Made by a program: the position numbers and the translations under genes. Below, in pieces: positions 33,511-45,800 of a stretch of 64,000 bases of DNA. The stretch spans positions 7,012,511-7,076,510 of the forward strand of contig CAXIPT010000003.1 in NCBI GenBank assembly GCA_964030475.1, read 5' to 3'. The DNA is from Tethya wilhelma (taxonomy: Eukaryota; Porifera; Demospongiae; Tethyida; Tethyidae). The number at the start of each line of letters is the position of its first letter. Within the stretch, counting starts at the first letter, position 1. A model generated the notes under the pieces. That model saw only the letters and a program-made list of their open reading frames with translations. It was not told the origin of the DNA and made no database searches.

Positions 33511-33771
33511 CTACAAGAATCGATCGCTAGAGTGCTCTAAAGTGCTAGCTAGTTGTGTAGGCAAGTTTCGTAGCCCTTTCTTTTAGTGTGGTAGCACACT
33601 GAATAGCTACTCCGTGAGTGCAAGTAAGAATAACTGGGGGAAATAATCCGGCCAGAAAGTCACGTGTCCGTGTTGAACGTACGTGCTTCTGGCTAGAGGA
33701 TCTGTGAGTGAATACCCTGGTTATAGTTGTAGTAGTTCTTTTTACTGTCAAGGAGTAGCTGAGTGTCAAGA

Positions 33772-35422
33772 ATGAGTTTGCAAGGAGCCGACGACACAGC
33801 CACTGGGATCGCGGTAGAATCGCCAGTTCGTGCTCCCTGGAATTCCCGGCGTATCACAGCAGAACATTTGCGTCGGATTGGAAGGGCCCTAGAAGTGCCT
33901 ACCACTGCCTCCACTGACGAAGTCCATGTGATAATCGAGGCCAAACTCACTGAGCTTGGTCATGACCCTCGTAATATACAGATTGTGTTAGACCACTCCT
34001 CCAAGATGAGCCTCCAAGACGAAGAAGGGGAATTTCTCGTCGTGGAACCTGAGCCACTGGTTACTGAACCCGCCATAGAGGATGAAGAGAATTCTGTCGC
34101 CGGAGAAAGTACAGGTGCAGAAGACATTGAGACCCTCCGAGTGACACTCCAAGAGATCCAGGGCGAGCGTGATCGACTGCAACTGCAGGTTGACACTTTA
34201 AACGGGCAGTTAGCAAAGGAAAAGGCCAGAGTTAAGGAGGTATGGAGTATTAATTGCGAGTATGTTGCTCAGCATGATGAGCTCATGTTGACTAAAGATG
34301 AAGAAATTGCTCGGTTAAAGACGTTGCTCCGAGAGGGTGGGGTAAGCCCCCCCTTGTCTGTGTCCAGTGAACACACAGAAGTGGAATCTGTACCAGTCGA
34401 TGCATCTCCGGTTGTATCCCGACCACAGCGACAGGGACGTGCACCCCCAGTAGACCATTTCTCGGGTGAAGACAAGAGCATCACGTTTGATGACTGGCTA
34501 CCAGCTCTGGAGCGTGCAGTCCAGTGGAATGGGTGGACAGAAGCCGATCAACTGCTACGATTGGCAGGCCACCTGAGGGGGAAGGCCCTACAGGAGTGGA
34601 ATCTCTTGCAGTCTATGGACAAAAGCTCATTGGAAAAAGCCAAGCAAGCCCTCAGGACACGCTTAGATCCAGGAAGCCAGACCATGGCAGCCCAAGAATA
34701 TAGGCATTTGAGTCAGCGTAATCGGGAAAGTGTAGGAGATTTCATTACACGGTTGGAAAAGACTTTCCGGACCGAATATGGTCGTGATACCATATCGACA
34801 GAGACAAGAGCAGCTCTCTTGTATGCTCAACTTCAAGAAGGCCTCCGTTACGAGATATTACAGGCTCCGGGTGTTTCAGGTGCAGAGTCTNTTACAGGCT
34901 CCGGGTGTTTCAGGTGCAGAGTCTTATACACAGTTGTGTGTAGCTGCCAAGACAGAGGAGAGACGACTCGCTGTGCTCCAGAAGAAGAAGCAGTACAGTT
35001 CTGGTGACCCCCCTCCAAATCGTAAACCGTCCAACTCCAAGCTTGGTGGAGAGGCTGGTACACAGAGTGATCGGGGTAAAGAAACCCGAACCCTGCCACA
35101 CATGTGGAAAGGTGGGTCATCTTGCTAGAAATTGTAAATCAAAGAAGACAGAGAGCCGAGGTGCTTCTGCAGACAGTGCACAGAAGAAGTATGTGACACA
35201 GCAGGTGAAATCTTCCACGAATGATGCGAGTGGCGACCCATTGGACTATCTTCACTCCTCCGACTCTGAAGATGGTGACGTTAAGATGGTGCTGGTCAAG
35301 GATAGAGGCAGCCGTGCACAGACAGCTAGAGTTGATATCCAGGGTGTTCCGGCTGATGGGGTTATCGATAGCGGTGCCGACATAACCATCCTAGGTGGTG
35401 ATCTATTCAAGCGTGTTGCTTC
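33772..35422 (+). CDS. Ty3-like Gag-protease, best-preserved copy
   Basis: The first ATG (33772) gives an N-terminal SAP-like domain (ITAEHLRRIGRALEVP, EAKLTELGHDPRN), a coiled coil (ETLRVTLQEIQGERDRLQLQ and on), then a retrotransposon Gag capsid-like domain (SITFDDWLPALERAVQWNGW, ..ALQEW..). After the join at 34891 come a CCHC knuckle (CHTCGKVGHLARNC, 35091) and an aspartic protease with DSGADITILG (35368). The join introduces a false 33-base duplication; one further frame change lies just before the knuckle and may be a frameshift site or an error. The contig ends in the protease, so RT and integrase are missing. Gag packages element RNA; the protease matures it. Confidence 0.75.
34858..34924. 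repeat. 33-base duplication across a contig join
   Basis: The 33 bases at 34858-34890 are repeated exactly at 34892-34924 with only the n between them. This is the pattern of two overlapping contig ends left unmerged. Confidence 0.95.
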
Positions 35423-35423
35423 N

Positions 35424-35437
35424 CACACACACACACA

Positions 35438-35487
<50 letters not shown>
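35424..35487. repeat. (CA)n microsatellite at contig start
   Basis: A CA repeat with TCA interruptions, the same locus as 28772-28860. Confidence 0.95.
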
Positions 35488-35489
<2 letters not shown>

Positions 35490-35504
35490 GCACTTCATGT
35501 GTAG

Positions 35505-36456
35505 TCGTGAAGTGAACCTGACAGAGGAAGAGAAGGAGACCCTTAAAGCTGAAGGTCTCCCCATACCCACCACACTACCTCTTACTAAGGTAACATAGAA
35601 ATATTGTCCATTAATATACTTACTACCCATCGCCATATGTACTTGCAGACAGAGGAGAAGGCTCTGAGAAATGTTCGTAGAAAGATAAGAAACAAGGTAA
35701 CCAAAGATGGTGCCAGTGGTAGTCTATTTCAGCACATCATTGTTGGGATATATTTTGTCCACTTTTTATAGGTTTCTGCTCAGGAGAGTAGGAAACGGAA
35801 GAAACAGCATTTGATGACAATGGAAGAAAAGTAAGCTGTTCTAATTAAACTTGTGATTTTGTTTATGAGGAATGCTTGTATTGTGTTTCAGGGTCAAGGC
35901 ATTCTCTGATGAAAACCTACAATTGAAGAAGAAAGTGGATGTTTTGGAAACAGAAAACAAGTATGTGTGTTGTATTGTATTGCTGAAGCTCATTTGCAGA
36001 CATGAAAGTACACATAATACATTAGTGTGAGTGAATCTCCCTTGCAGTCCCTGGGTACTTCCCTTCCCTTCTTTCCATGGATATTATAGCCTATGCAAGC
36101 TACAGTATCCTTGTCCTGTCCAGCAACAAACAATTTGCATAATGTAATATACCAATAACTCACAAACACTCACTGCTGCTTGTTTAGGTCACTAATGGTA
36201 CAGATAAAGAAGCTACAGGCTCTCCTGACCTCTAGCTCTGGCTCATCCTCCAAGAGAACTACTCAAGTTGGAGCCTGTCTCATGGTGAGGGGAAGAAAGG
36301 GGGCTAGCTAGTCTTGTAGATGTCCGATTTATACAATACTGTTGTATGTCCATCCACTGCAGGTTGTGGTGCTCTGTTTTGCCATGTTCTTTGGTGGGTG
36401 GTCTCCTCATCGACTCTGGGGTGCCCAACAGCCCACTGACTACACTACCTCATCAG
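35505..36456 (+). CDS. CREB3-like bZIP factor, 3' part
   Basis: Exons 35505-35589, 35649-35696 and 35772-35830 repeat those at 28879-29208 with almost no change; the intron differs (GTATCATAG versus GTAACATAG). New exons follow: 35892-35960 (zipper, VKAFSDENLQLKKKVDVLET), 36188-36284 (SLMVQIKKLQALLTSSS) and 36363-36456. The last encodes VVVLCFAMFFGG, a single membrane span about 45 residues after the zipper, as in CREB3 proteins. A clear RxxL site-1 protease motif directly after the span is not obvious (SPHRLWGAQQ). The lumenal C-terminus continues beyond 36456 in exons I could not place. Confidence 0.85.
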
Positions 36457-36842
36457 GTAGCCACCATAGCTATACACACTCAATCCAATCCATGGTTCTG
36501 TGTATGGGGTTAGCTAAAGTCCATCTGTTTTGAGAATATTTCTAGAAAATTGAGTAAATATCCAACTGACTGCAAAGTGTCAAGCACCATTGTAAGTGCT
36601 CGTTCTCCCCATGCTTTTGATTGCTTTTCCATCTTCCTATGCCTTACCAGTCAAAAGTTAGCTATTATATCCCATAAGAAAAGTGTTGTGTGAATCTCAT
36701 TATTTCACTTCTGGCAGCATTCTCAACCCAGATGGACTTCAGTACTAAGCATGTTTCATATAGCTGCAGCTACGGTAGGTTGGTCATGCAGCCTAACTGA
36801 GTTAAGGGCTCTGTTGATTGTTGATGTACATATTGCTAATAN

Positions 36843-39800
36843 TGCCTTACTTAGATTGACTGTTGATCCAACATCTGCAACTTCTGGTGAAGTTGTTGTA
36901 ATCAGTATTACGGTTATGGATGGTGGAACTGCTCAAGGTATACCACTGGTTGAAATATGCTATCGTGAGCAAATTTGTCAATACCTGCTTTGTTTGCTAA
37001 TTTGGCTTGTACTATAGTAGTTTGAATGCAAAATTCAAGAATTTTGTTATAATTATTGTCTTGTTGTATAGTGTGATTAATCTTTAGTTTAGCTATTACC
37101 CTTTTCATTGAGAAATCTGGACTTATACAAATTGTTTGAATGATTTTCCAAGACTTTGTGTTCAGATACTAAAGTCGATTTAGTTTGAGAATGCCGCCAG
37201 TTGTGAAATAATGAGATCCACGGGCCTGTTGTGAAATAATGAGATCCACGCAATGATTTCCTATGGTACAAAATAGCTATCTTTTGACTTGTAATGCGAA
37301 GCAAACTGGAAAAGTAATCTTAAGAATGGGAAGAACAACTTCTTTCCAATGGTGCTTCAAATTTTGAAATTGATTACTAGATCATAACATGGCTATTCAG
37401 TTTTTTTCTACCAGTATTATCAAACCAAATGCACTTTAATATGATTTAACTTTAGGATATAAGGCTTTTTATGCATGTCTTTGCTCATGCTCATTCATCC
37501 TATTCCATAGCTTCTATTGAAAGACTATAACACTATGCATTATTATCTGATTTGGGCATAATTTAAGAAACTCATACAATGCTTATAGTAACTAGCAGTA
37601 TACATTCAAAGAGCCTTGAAGCTTCAATCAACAAACTCAAACACAAACAGCTATTATTATACATACCTACAAGTAGTAAAAATTTTATAAAAATGAGAAG
37701 TGTGTTTCTGCACATCACTACTCATAGTCAATTGGAAGTTTCAATTCCATCATTATAAATGTCGGTCATTTGGCTCATAAGTAAATGCAAGCAATCACTT
37801 GACTAATTTGGATGAAGTAACAAGCATGAATAATTGTAGATACATAGCAACATATGAGAGCTGGGCACAAAATATGACGTAGTTATATGCCAAAATTCTG
37901 ACACATGCTTTTTTTCATTGCTTTTTACAGTACTGCCCATTCCTACACTTCTCATTTTTACTACTTGTTCATTCACTTTTATAACAATTAGAATATAGGT
38001 GATATACAGAAAGTGGTTGGTCGGACGATTACATCACTATATATATATATACGGATGTACAAACCACTCGATACTGTGGGGCTCACTCATGCTTGGCTCA
38101 ATAAATTATCAGTAAATTTTAGCTACTTCATTTACTTGTACATAACAGAAGGAGATGACTTCACTCTGGACACTACTGAAGTGACATTTTTGATGGACTC
38201 TATGGACAATAACACTATGGCTATCTTGGTGACACCTATTGATGATATGCTTATTGAGTGTACAGAAAGTTACATCTTATCAATGGAAGTGACATTAGGT
38301 CCTGCTTCTATGGGTGCTATGGACACAGTTATCATTGATATCATAGATAATAATTGTAAGTTTTCATTGATATCATAGATAATAATTGTAAGTTATGTCA
38401 TGCATGAATTAACATATCCATTTTTACCAACAAATGTGCTAAATTTAAACACTTTACAATATCTTGCATAATTGTCATTTATTACAGTTGCGACTCTGTC
38501 AATTAGTGGACCTATGACAATCAATGAGCCTGAAAGTAGTACAAGTGCATATACACTAATTGTTACTCTAACAACAGAGAGTATGGACACACTTGGTATT
38601 GATTTAAATGTCAGTATTGCATCAGCTATAGGAGGAAGTGCAAGTAAGTTGATAATGTGATATCAGTAAGATGTTACTGTCTATTATACAGTAGAGTATT
38701 ACACAATAGCATTAAATGTATCCCAGAAAACCTTGCTATTAATTAACTCATTTTTTCAGTGTGTATGACATGAAGAAATGTGAGCAATGGGGAAAATGAG
38801 TGCAATATGTATTATTACTTTCTTTGGTTTTTCCCTTCATACTTCCTTTGGTCAAACTCCAGAGCTTCATGCAAACTCCCGAAGACTTTAAAAACTCAAA
38901 GTTAGTATTGATTTGCCTTGTAGACTAGTATATCTGTTCTCTGTTTAAACAAGATACCATATAGCATTAAATTTGGCAGATTGGCAGTTTTGATAAGGAC
39001 TGTCAATATTAACGGCTCAAATGTAAGAAACTAGCAAGAACAGCCCTAGTAGGCATGTTCTAACATATACTTTTTAGTGATTTAGTAATAAAGCAGTATA
39101 TGAAAGGGTATGTAGTACTATAACATGCATGTAATGAAACATTGCTCACCCCAACCATTTTGTTATAGTGAGAGAGAGGGCATGATAGAAGGGGAGAGCT
39201 AAGAAAATTCATTTCTAACAGCAGTTAGTTTTAAGTCATAATGTAACTTATTCAGAATTGAAAAGTTCAACCTGTACCGTTTTTGTAGCCATTTGACCAT
39301 TCAAACGAGGTTGACAAATCCCATAAACACCTCATGTTTATAAACATGAGTGTATATCTAGATATTCACCTCCTCTGTTTGGTCCGATCAGAACAATAGT
39401 TAAGAAAGCATTCTCCCTTGGGAATATGATTGTCAACACCCTCTCTACGTAGAAGCTATTTATTACACAGCTACAATTGTAGGCTACTTGCTCCATTTTG
39501 TAAACAGCTGATTTTGTTGGTCCATGGTATATACAAGTCAGTTACATCACTCGGTTCAGTTTCTATGTGATTTACACAACCTCGGGCCTCTGGCCCTTAG
39601 TGTGTGAATAACATATATAGTAACCTGTACTTCATGATGTAAGCCATACTTATTAGAGAGATACAAAGGCCATATATATAATTGAGAGTTTTCATTTCGA
39701 AATCAAGTAGTCACTTGCCCAAATCCATTCCTGTCTTGGATTACTTTTTAATGCACTGCATGTCTGTTGAACTTCCTACACTGCTTGTATTTATGAGATT

Positions 39801-42800
39801 TTACATGTACACAAACACATTTCAGCACAAAGGTATACAGTATAATTAATTTCATAGAGACAAATTAGTTAGCATGGCTGGAGCAGCTCTAGCACAGCAT
39901 TTCCAAACAAATCTACTAACTGAAGTTGTCATTCTTGCCATCTAGAGTGGAAATGGGTATCAAAGAATGTTCAGCATATACTAAGTCTTGGTACAATAAA
40001 ATCAGGTTGAACACCTTTGTTTTCCTAGAAATCATGATAGCTAAGTCAGTTAGGAAGGACATAAGTTTCCAAAGTTTTATCCAAGATAATTCTTGGTGGG
40101 AAGTCATAATAATACAAATTTATTTTCTACCAAACGGTAGCTAAAGCTTCAAGCTTACTAAGACGCATTTCCAGACAGCTTAATGAAAAACACTGTTATC
40201 GTGTATACGAGATATTAAGCCCATTTCTATAATACAATTATATTTTTAAATCGTTACTGTTTGTAAACAGTAAACAAGCTCGTGACTAATTTTGAATATA
40301 CATTTCAGTGATAGATGAGGACTATAGTATTCCAGTAACAATGATGAGCTTCTTGGAAAGTGATGGAAATGGAGCCACCTTGATGTTTGATGTAAACGTC
40401 AACTCAGATGACCTTATTGAATGTGATGAAGACATTGTCATTGAACTTGTGGATGTAGGAAAAGACAACATTGTGCTTGGTTCTAACATAGCAACAACTA
40501 CAATTTTGGACACTGATGGTATGAATATTTACAATGATCAAGCTATATTAGTATATAACTTGCTTTTCAGAGTTTGATCACATAGTATAATTATATACAA
40601 GGAGTGGGGCTCGCTTCGCTCGCCCACTCCTTGTTTGTGTATGTTTATAGGATCAGTTACTATAACTTAAACAATAGTAAGATAAAATTGATGAGCAAAG
40701 CTATTCTTCTATATGGTCAGTTGGCTTAGAACAACCTTTGCAGTTAAAGCAACACACAACAATCACATCAATACCTGCACAAGCAATTAGAAACTCAAAG
40801 GGAAGCAATGCTGCATGTGTATATGTACTACTTAGTGCTACTTTGCTTTGGAATTTGGCCAGCTCAGCAATTTACCTCACTACCTGACGTCACAAACGAC
40901 CCTTTTCCAACTTCCGCCATTTTTGTAATCTGCTGGCAAAGAAACTCGTTATCTGGCTAGCTGTGTTTCGTGTACAGCGACAGAGAAGTAGACTCCTAGG
41001 AGCGAAAGTTCTCCCCTCGCTATGCTTCTTTTGTGAAAGATTGGCTTCTCTATCACGCTTCTTCGTCAGATACATACGCCACTGGTAAGCCTTGTCAGCG
41101 ATCTCAAAAAAAGTTAGCCTTACTTGTAGCGCCTGTGATTCTATCCTAGGCTAGTACTATCTAAGCTAGTTCTCTAGGCACACTTTTTATAGCTTGCATT
41201 TTTCACAGTCCAAAGAAAAAGTAGCGTTTTAGCTCAAGGTCGCATCACTTCCGGTGACCCTCCGTTACACACACACGCACACATGGACAAAACTTTGCTT
41301 ATAATATGATGCTTAAAATATTAAAATACTCTTTTTCGCAGTTGCATCACTCATGATTTCTAGTCCGGTCCCGGATATTCTTTCTGAGCCAGCCAGTGGT
41401 ACGAGTAGCTTCACAGTAAATGTAACGTTAATGGCTGAAGCAGGTCTCACTCTTGGCTCATCTTTGGAAATTGAATTAGCTGATGGAGGTGGAAGTGCTT
41501 GTAAGCCATTATAAAATTAGGATTTGTTATTATGATAATTGATTGCTACTTTAAACATCACGGTCTTGCAGTCGAAAACTTGGACTATACTTTACCTGAT
41601 GAAATGAGCTTCAACATTGGATCTGGTGATGGGGAGATCCTGATATTTGAAGTGATTGTGAATGCAGACAACATTGTAGAAAGTGATGAAACAATTGTGA
41701 TTGAATTAGTGGAGATTTCGAAGACAAATGTTGTTCTCCTAAACACCCAAGCCACAGTTATTGTTACAGACCAAGGCAGTAAGTAGTATCTGTTACAATC
41801 GTGTTACTATTCTCAACCTTAATATCGTAACATCAATGTAGCTATTACTGTTGGTTTTGAGCTGAAAGAGTACTCAGTAGAAGAAGGTCAGTCAGTGGAG
41901 ATTTGTGTTGTTGCTGATGGGAGTCTAGAGAGACCTGTGGAAGTTACCACATTCTTGGATGATGCTCTCAATATTATACAAGGTGATTATCAATCATCAT
42001 ATTTTTAACAACATTCTATCCATTCATTCATTATCTTAAGTTCCAACGATTAGTGGTACTGAATTTTGTGATACTGTTTAGGACAAGAGCAGACGATTCA
42101 AAGTGCCACTGTCATTCTGGGTGAAAGCGCAACATCAAGCACAATTGTTACAAATGATGTGGTCTGTTACAATCAATCCATTGTGGATGAAAACATAAAG
42201 GAAGGGGCTGCTCTGTTGTTTGTGACTCTACGTTCAAATGATTCAGCGGTTACATTTGGTCGAGATCTTACTGTAATAAATGTTCCAGCAAATGATGGTG
42301 AGAAGCATTGTAATTACGTCGTATACTCTAACTAACTAAATGATTGTTCAAATACAGTTGTTTCCATATCGTTTGAGTCAACTAGTGTTACTGTAAATGA
42401 AGAAAGTGGAGTTGTTGAAGTGTGTGCAGTATCAAATCATTCCGTTGAAACCACTGTAATTGTTTCCATCAAAATTGAAGCAGGAACAGCAAAATGTAAG
42501 TAAAATAGAGCAGCTGCATGTGCAACATATATACGGTTATAATTTTAAAATATAATGTTTATTTGTTAATTCTACAGTGGACTCAGATTTTGTACAAGGG
42601 GACCCAAATCAAATTCTTGTGTTTGGGTCAGGTTTGAGTCCAATACAGTGCACTATGGTTCCTATCCTCAATGATGAAGTTGTTGAAGAAACAGAGTATT
42701 TTACTATTCTTCTTATGTCAGATCAAGATTGTGTCTTATTTGAGAATGATACAGTTCAAGTTACAATTCTTGATGAGGACTGTAAGTGTAATCCACTGTG

Positions 42801-45800
42801 TTACTTTGTGTCATGTATATATGATTTTGTCATATACAACAGGCTTGCTGATTGATTTTGAGGAGAATGAGTACACTGTCAATGAAGATGCAGGTTTCAT
42901 GATGTTCTGTACTGAAGTGTGTCAAGGAATACCTGGTAGAAATGTTTCATTTACTGTTCACCAGCTCAACAGTACAGCAGAAAGTAAGTGCTGATAATCA
43001 ATTTCTTGGTATAGAGACGTAGAATTATGTGCATGCATCTCAAAGCAGTAAATTTATTTCTCAAAAATTTGTCTATGGTTCATAACTGACTACTTTTGTA
43101 GAACCACTTAATATTACATTACTTCATGGTGATGGTTCATGTATAGATCCCTTTGACTTCATTCCCGATGATAACAACCAGCTGACATTAACAGAGACAA
43201 ACTTTGATGAGTCTATGTGTGTGAATGTTACGATTGTGGATGATCATATTCTGGAAAATGTTGAATGCTTTTCACTGAGTCTCTATTCTGATGATTCACG
43301 TGTTAAATTCAAAGAAGAGCTCAGTACTGTGTGTATTAATGACAATGACTGTAAGTATGAAACAATTCTAATGCTTCGGTGCTCTACACTAATAATTTTA
43401 TGTCAACACTAACAGATGTGACTATTGGACTGACTGACTCAGTGTTAGATGTTACAGAAGATCAAGGTTGGGTCACAGTATGTGCAGTACTGGATGGATA
43501 CATTGACAGATTTGTGGAAATACAGATCTTTACAACAGATGGAACTGCCAAAGGTTGATAATACAAATGTGTACATGTGGTCATAGTGTTATTAATAATT
43601 GGTGTTTTAATGTAGCATTATCTGACTTCCTGGATGGATATCAAACCATTTTGTTTACTGAAGCTGGACAGGAGTGTGTGAATCTCACTATTGTACAAGA
43701 TGATATATTCGAAAACATGGAATACTTTACAGTTGTTCTCAATAGTGTGGATGAAGCAGTACATCTTAATGAAACAATGCGTACAACGGTCATTCACATC
43801 TTGAATTCAGGAGGTATGTGAACTCTCTCTCTCTATTTCTATTTGGCCTTTACCTATTCATTCTGGCATGTTTTTGTCACTATATAGTTATAACAATCAG
43901 CTTTAGCCAATTGGAGTATGAAGTTAGTGAAGAAGATGATTTTGGAGAAGGCTCAGTCCTTTCGGTGTGTCTGGAAGCAGACGCAACTACAGCCAGAGAT
44001 ATAGTTGTGAGCCTAACTGCTTCTGATGGAACTGCTATAGGTAATACAATTATCCTATCAGGATAAAGGTAATTTATATACTATTACTTTTGCCTTGCAT
44101 TCTTAGGAGGTCAGGACTATGAGTCTTTGGAGCAAGTTCTGGATAGCATTACCCTAACATTTAACAGAAATCGACAGATTGTCAAGCAAACTGCACCAAG
44201 TTCACCATGTGTTGATGTTTCCATACTAGCTGATGATCTGGTTGAAGGTAATGAAGACTGCCAGTTGAGCATTCAGATTGAAGAGGAAGGTGTTGTTCTT
44301 GGTCAAGACACTGCAACTGTTACCATAGTGGATAATGACAGTAAGATGTGTATTCTTAAGGAAGTTTATCACTATGTAAGCGCTGTTTTGTTACCAAAAT
44401 ATAATTCGTGACATACGGGTATTCTTTGTTTGACAAACACACAATATACATACGTACATGGAGCTAGTATCTGAACGTGGTACCCAGATTGCATTAGAAA
44501 CAAAACAAAAAGGCACAAAATGGTCATAGAAAGTCATAAAATGTCAAAAATTTTATTCATAGTAACAAAACAGCGCTTATGTAGTGACACAGTTTCTCTG
44601 AGAACATTCATGGCAATCAAGCTTATTAACTGTTATACGTGCCATGTGAAAATTTTTAGCATATACAATTTTTTTTCCAATCTGTGTTATTATTATATGG
44701 TATACAATATCATACCATCAAATTCAGTGGTTCAGTAGTGAGCTCGGCATGACATAATTATTGTTGTCAATAATAATCTGTGTATAGATGTAACAATTGG
44801 ATTTATTATCACCACACTGGAACTGAGTGAAGACTCTCCTGTTGCAATGGTTTGTATTGAAGCAATGGAGAAGAACCTTGCAAGAGATGTTGTGATTGAT
44901 GTGTTTACTGTTGAAGGGTCTGCTACAGGTAAGCTTTGTTTAAGTCTTAATATATCCTTCATACCTTTAACACCTAATGTATACTCCACAGATTCTGTGG
45001 ATTATGTACCAATCTCTAGTACTCTCACATTCAATGCGGATATGGATGCACATTGTATTGAACTTCAGTTCATTAATGACTCAATTCATGAAGCTGATGA
45101 GACTCTGTCTGTTGTGCTTGCCACAGCTGACAACAATGTCGTTCTTAATCCAGATTCAGTCGATGTTACTATCCTCAATGATGATTTAGGTTTGTGAATT
45201 TCTAGAATACATCCCAAATATCCTGTTTACTAAGTGTATAAAGCAGTCTCTCAATATAAATAATTTCACAGCTCTGTTTGTACTGACTGTACCTGATGAG
45301 GTTTGTGAGGGAGTTTCTGAAGTACCAATTTGTGTGGAGCTAATCACTGATACTGATATTGATATCGAAGTAAATGTTGACACCAGTGATATTACAGCAG
45401 GTGAGCTGAAACATCACCTATTGAGTGTAGCAACCTTTACAATCAGATTTTATCGTAATAAGTGGTGATCAACCATTTTTTTGTAGATTCCAATGACTAT
45501 GTTGGTGTCTCGACTGTCTTTACATTCTCTGAGATAAATGAACAGTGTGAAACTGTAACTATCATAGACGATAGTAACCCAGAGAGTTGCGAAAGCTTTG
45601 CAGTAGACGTCAGTGCTGATACTGAATCTGCTATCTTCAGTGAAAGCAACATCACTACAATCATTCTTGATAATGAAGGTAGATAACAATTTCTGTCATC
45701 CATATATATATAGTCAATAAAGACATCACCATTGTCTATTATGTTATAGAAACTGGTATCAGATTCATTGGTGACACTCCTCGTATTGATGGAACAAATT

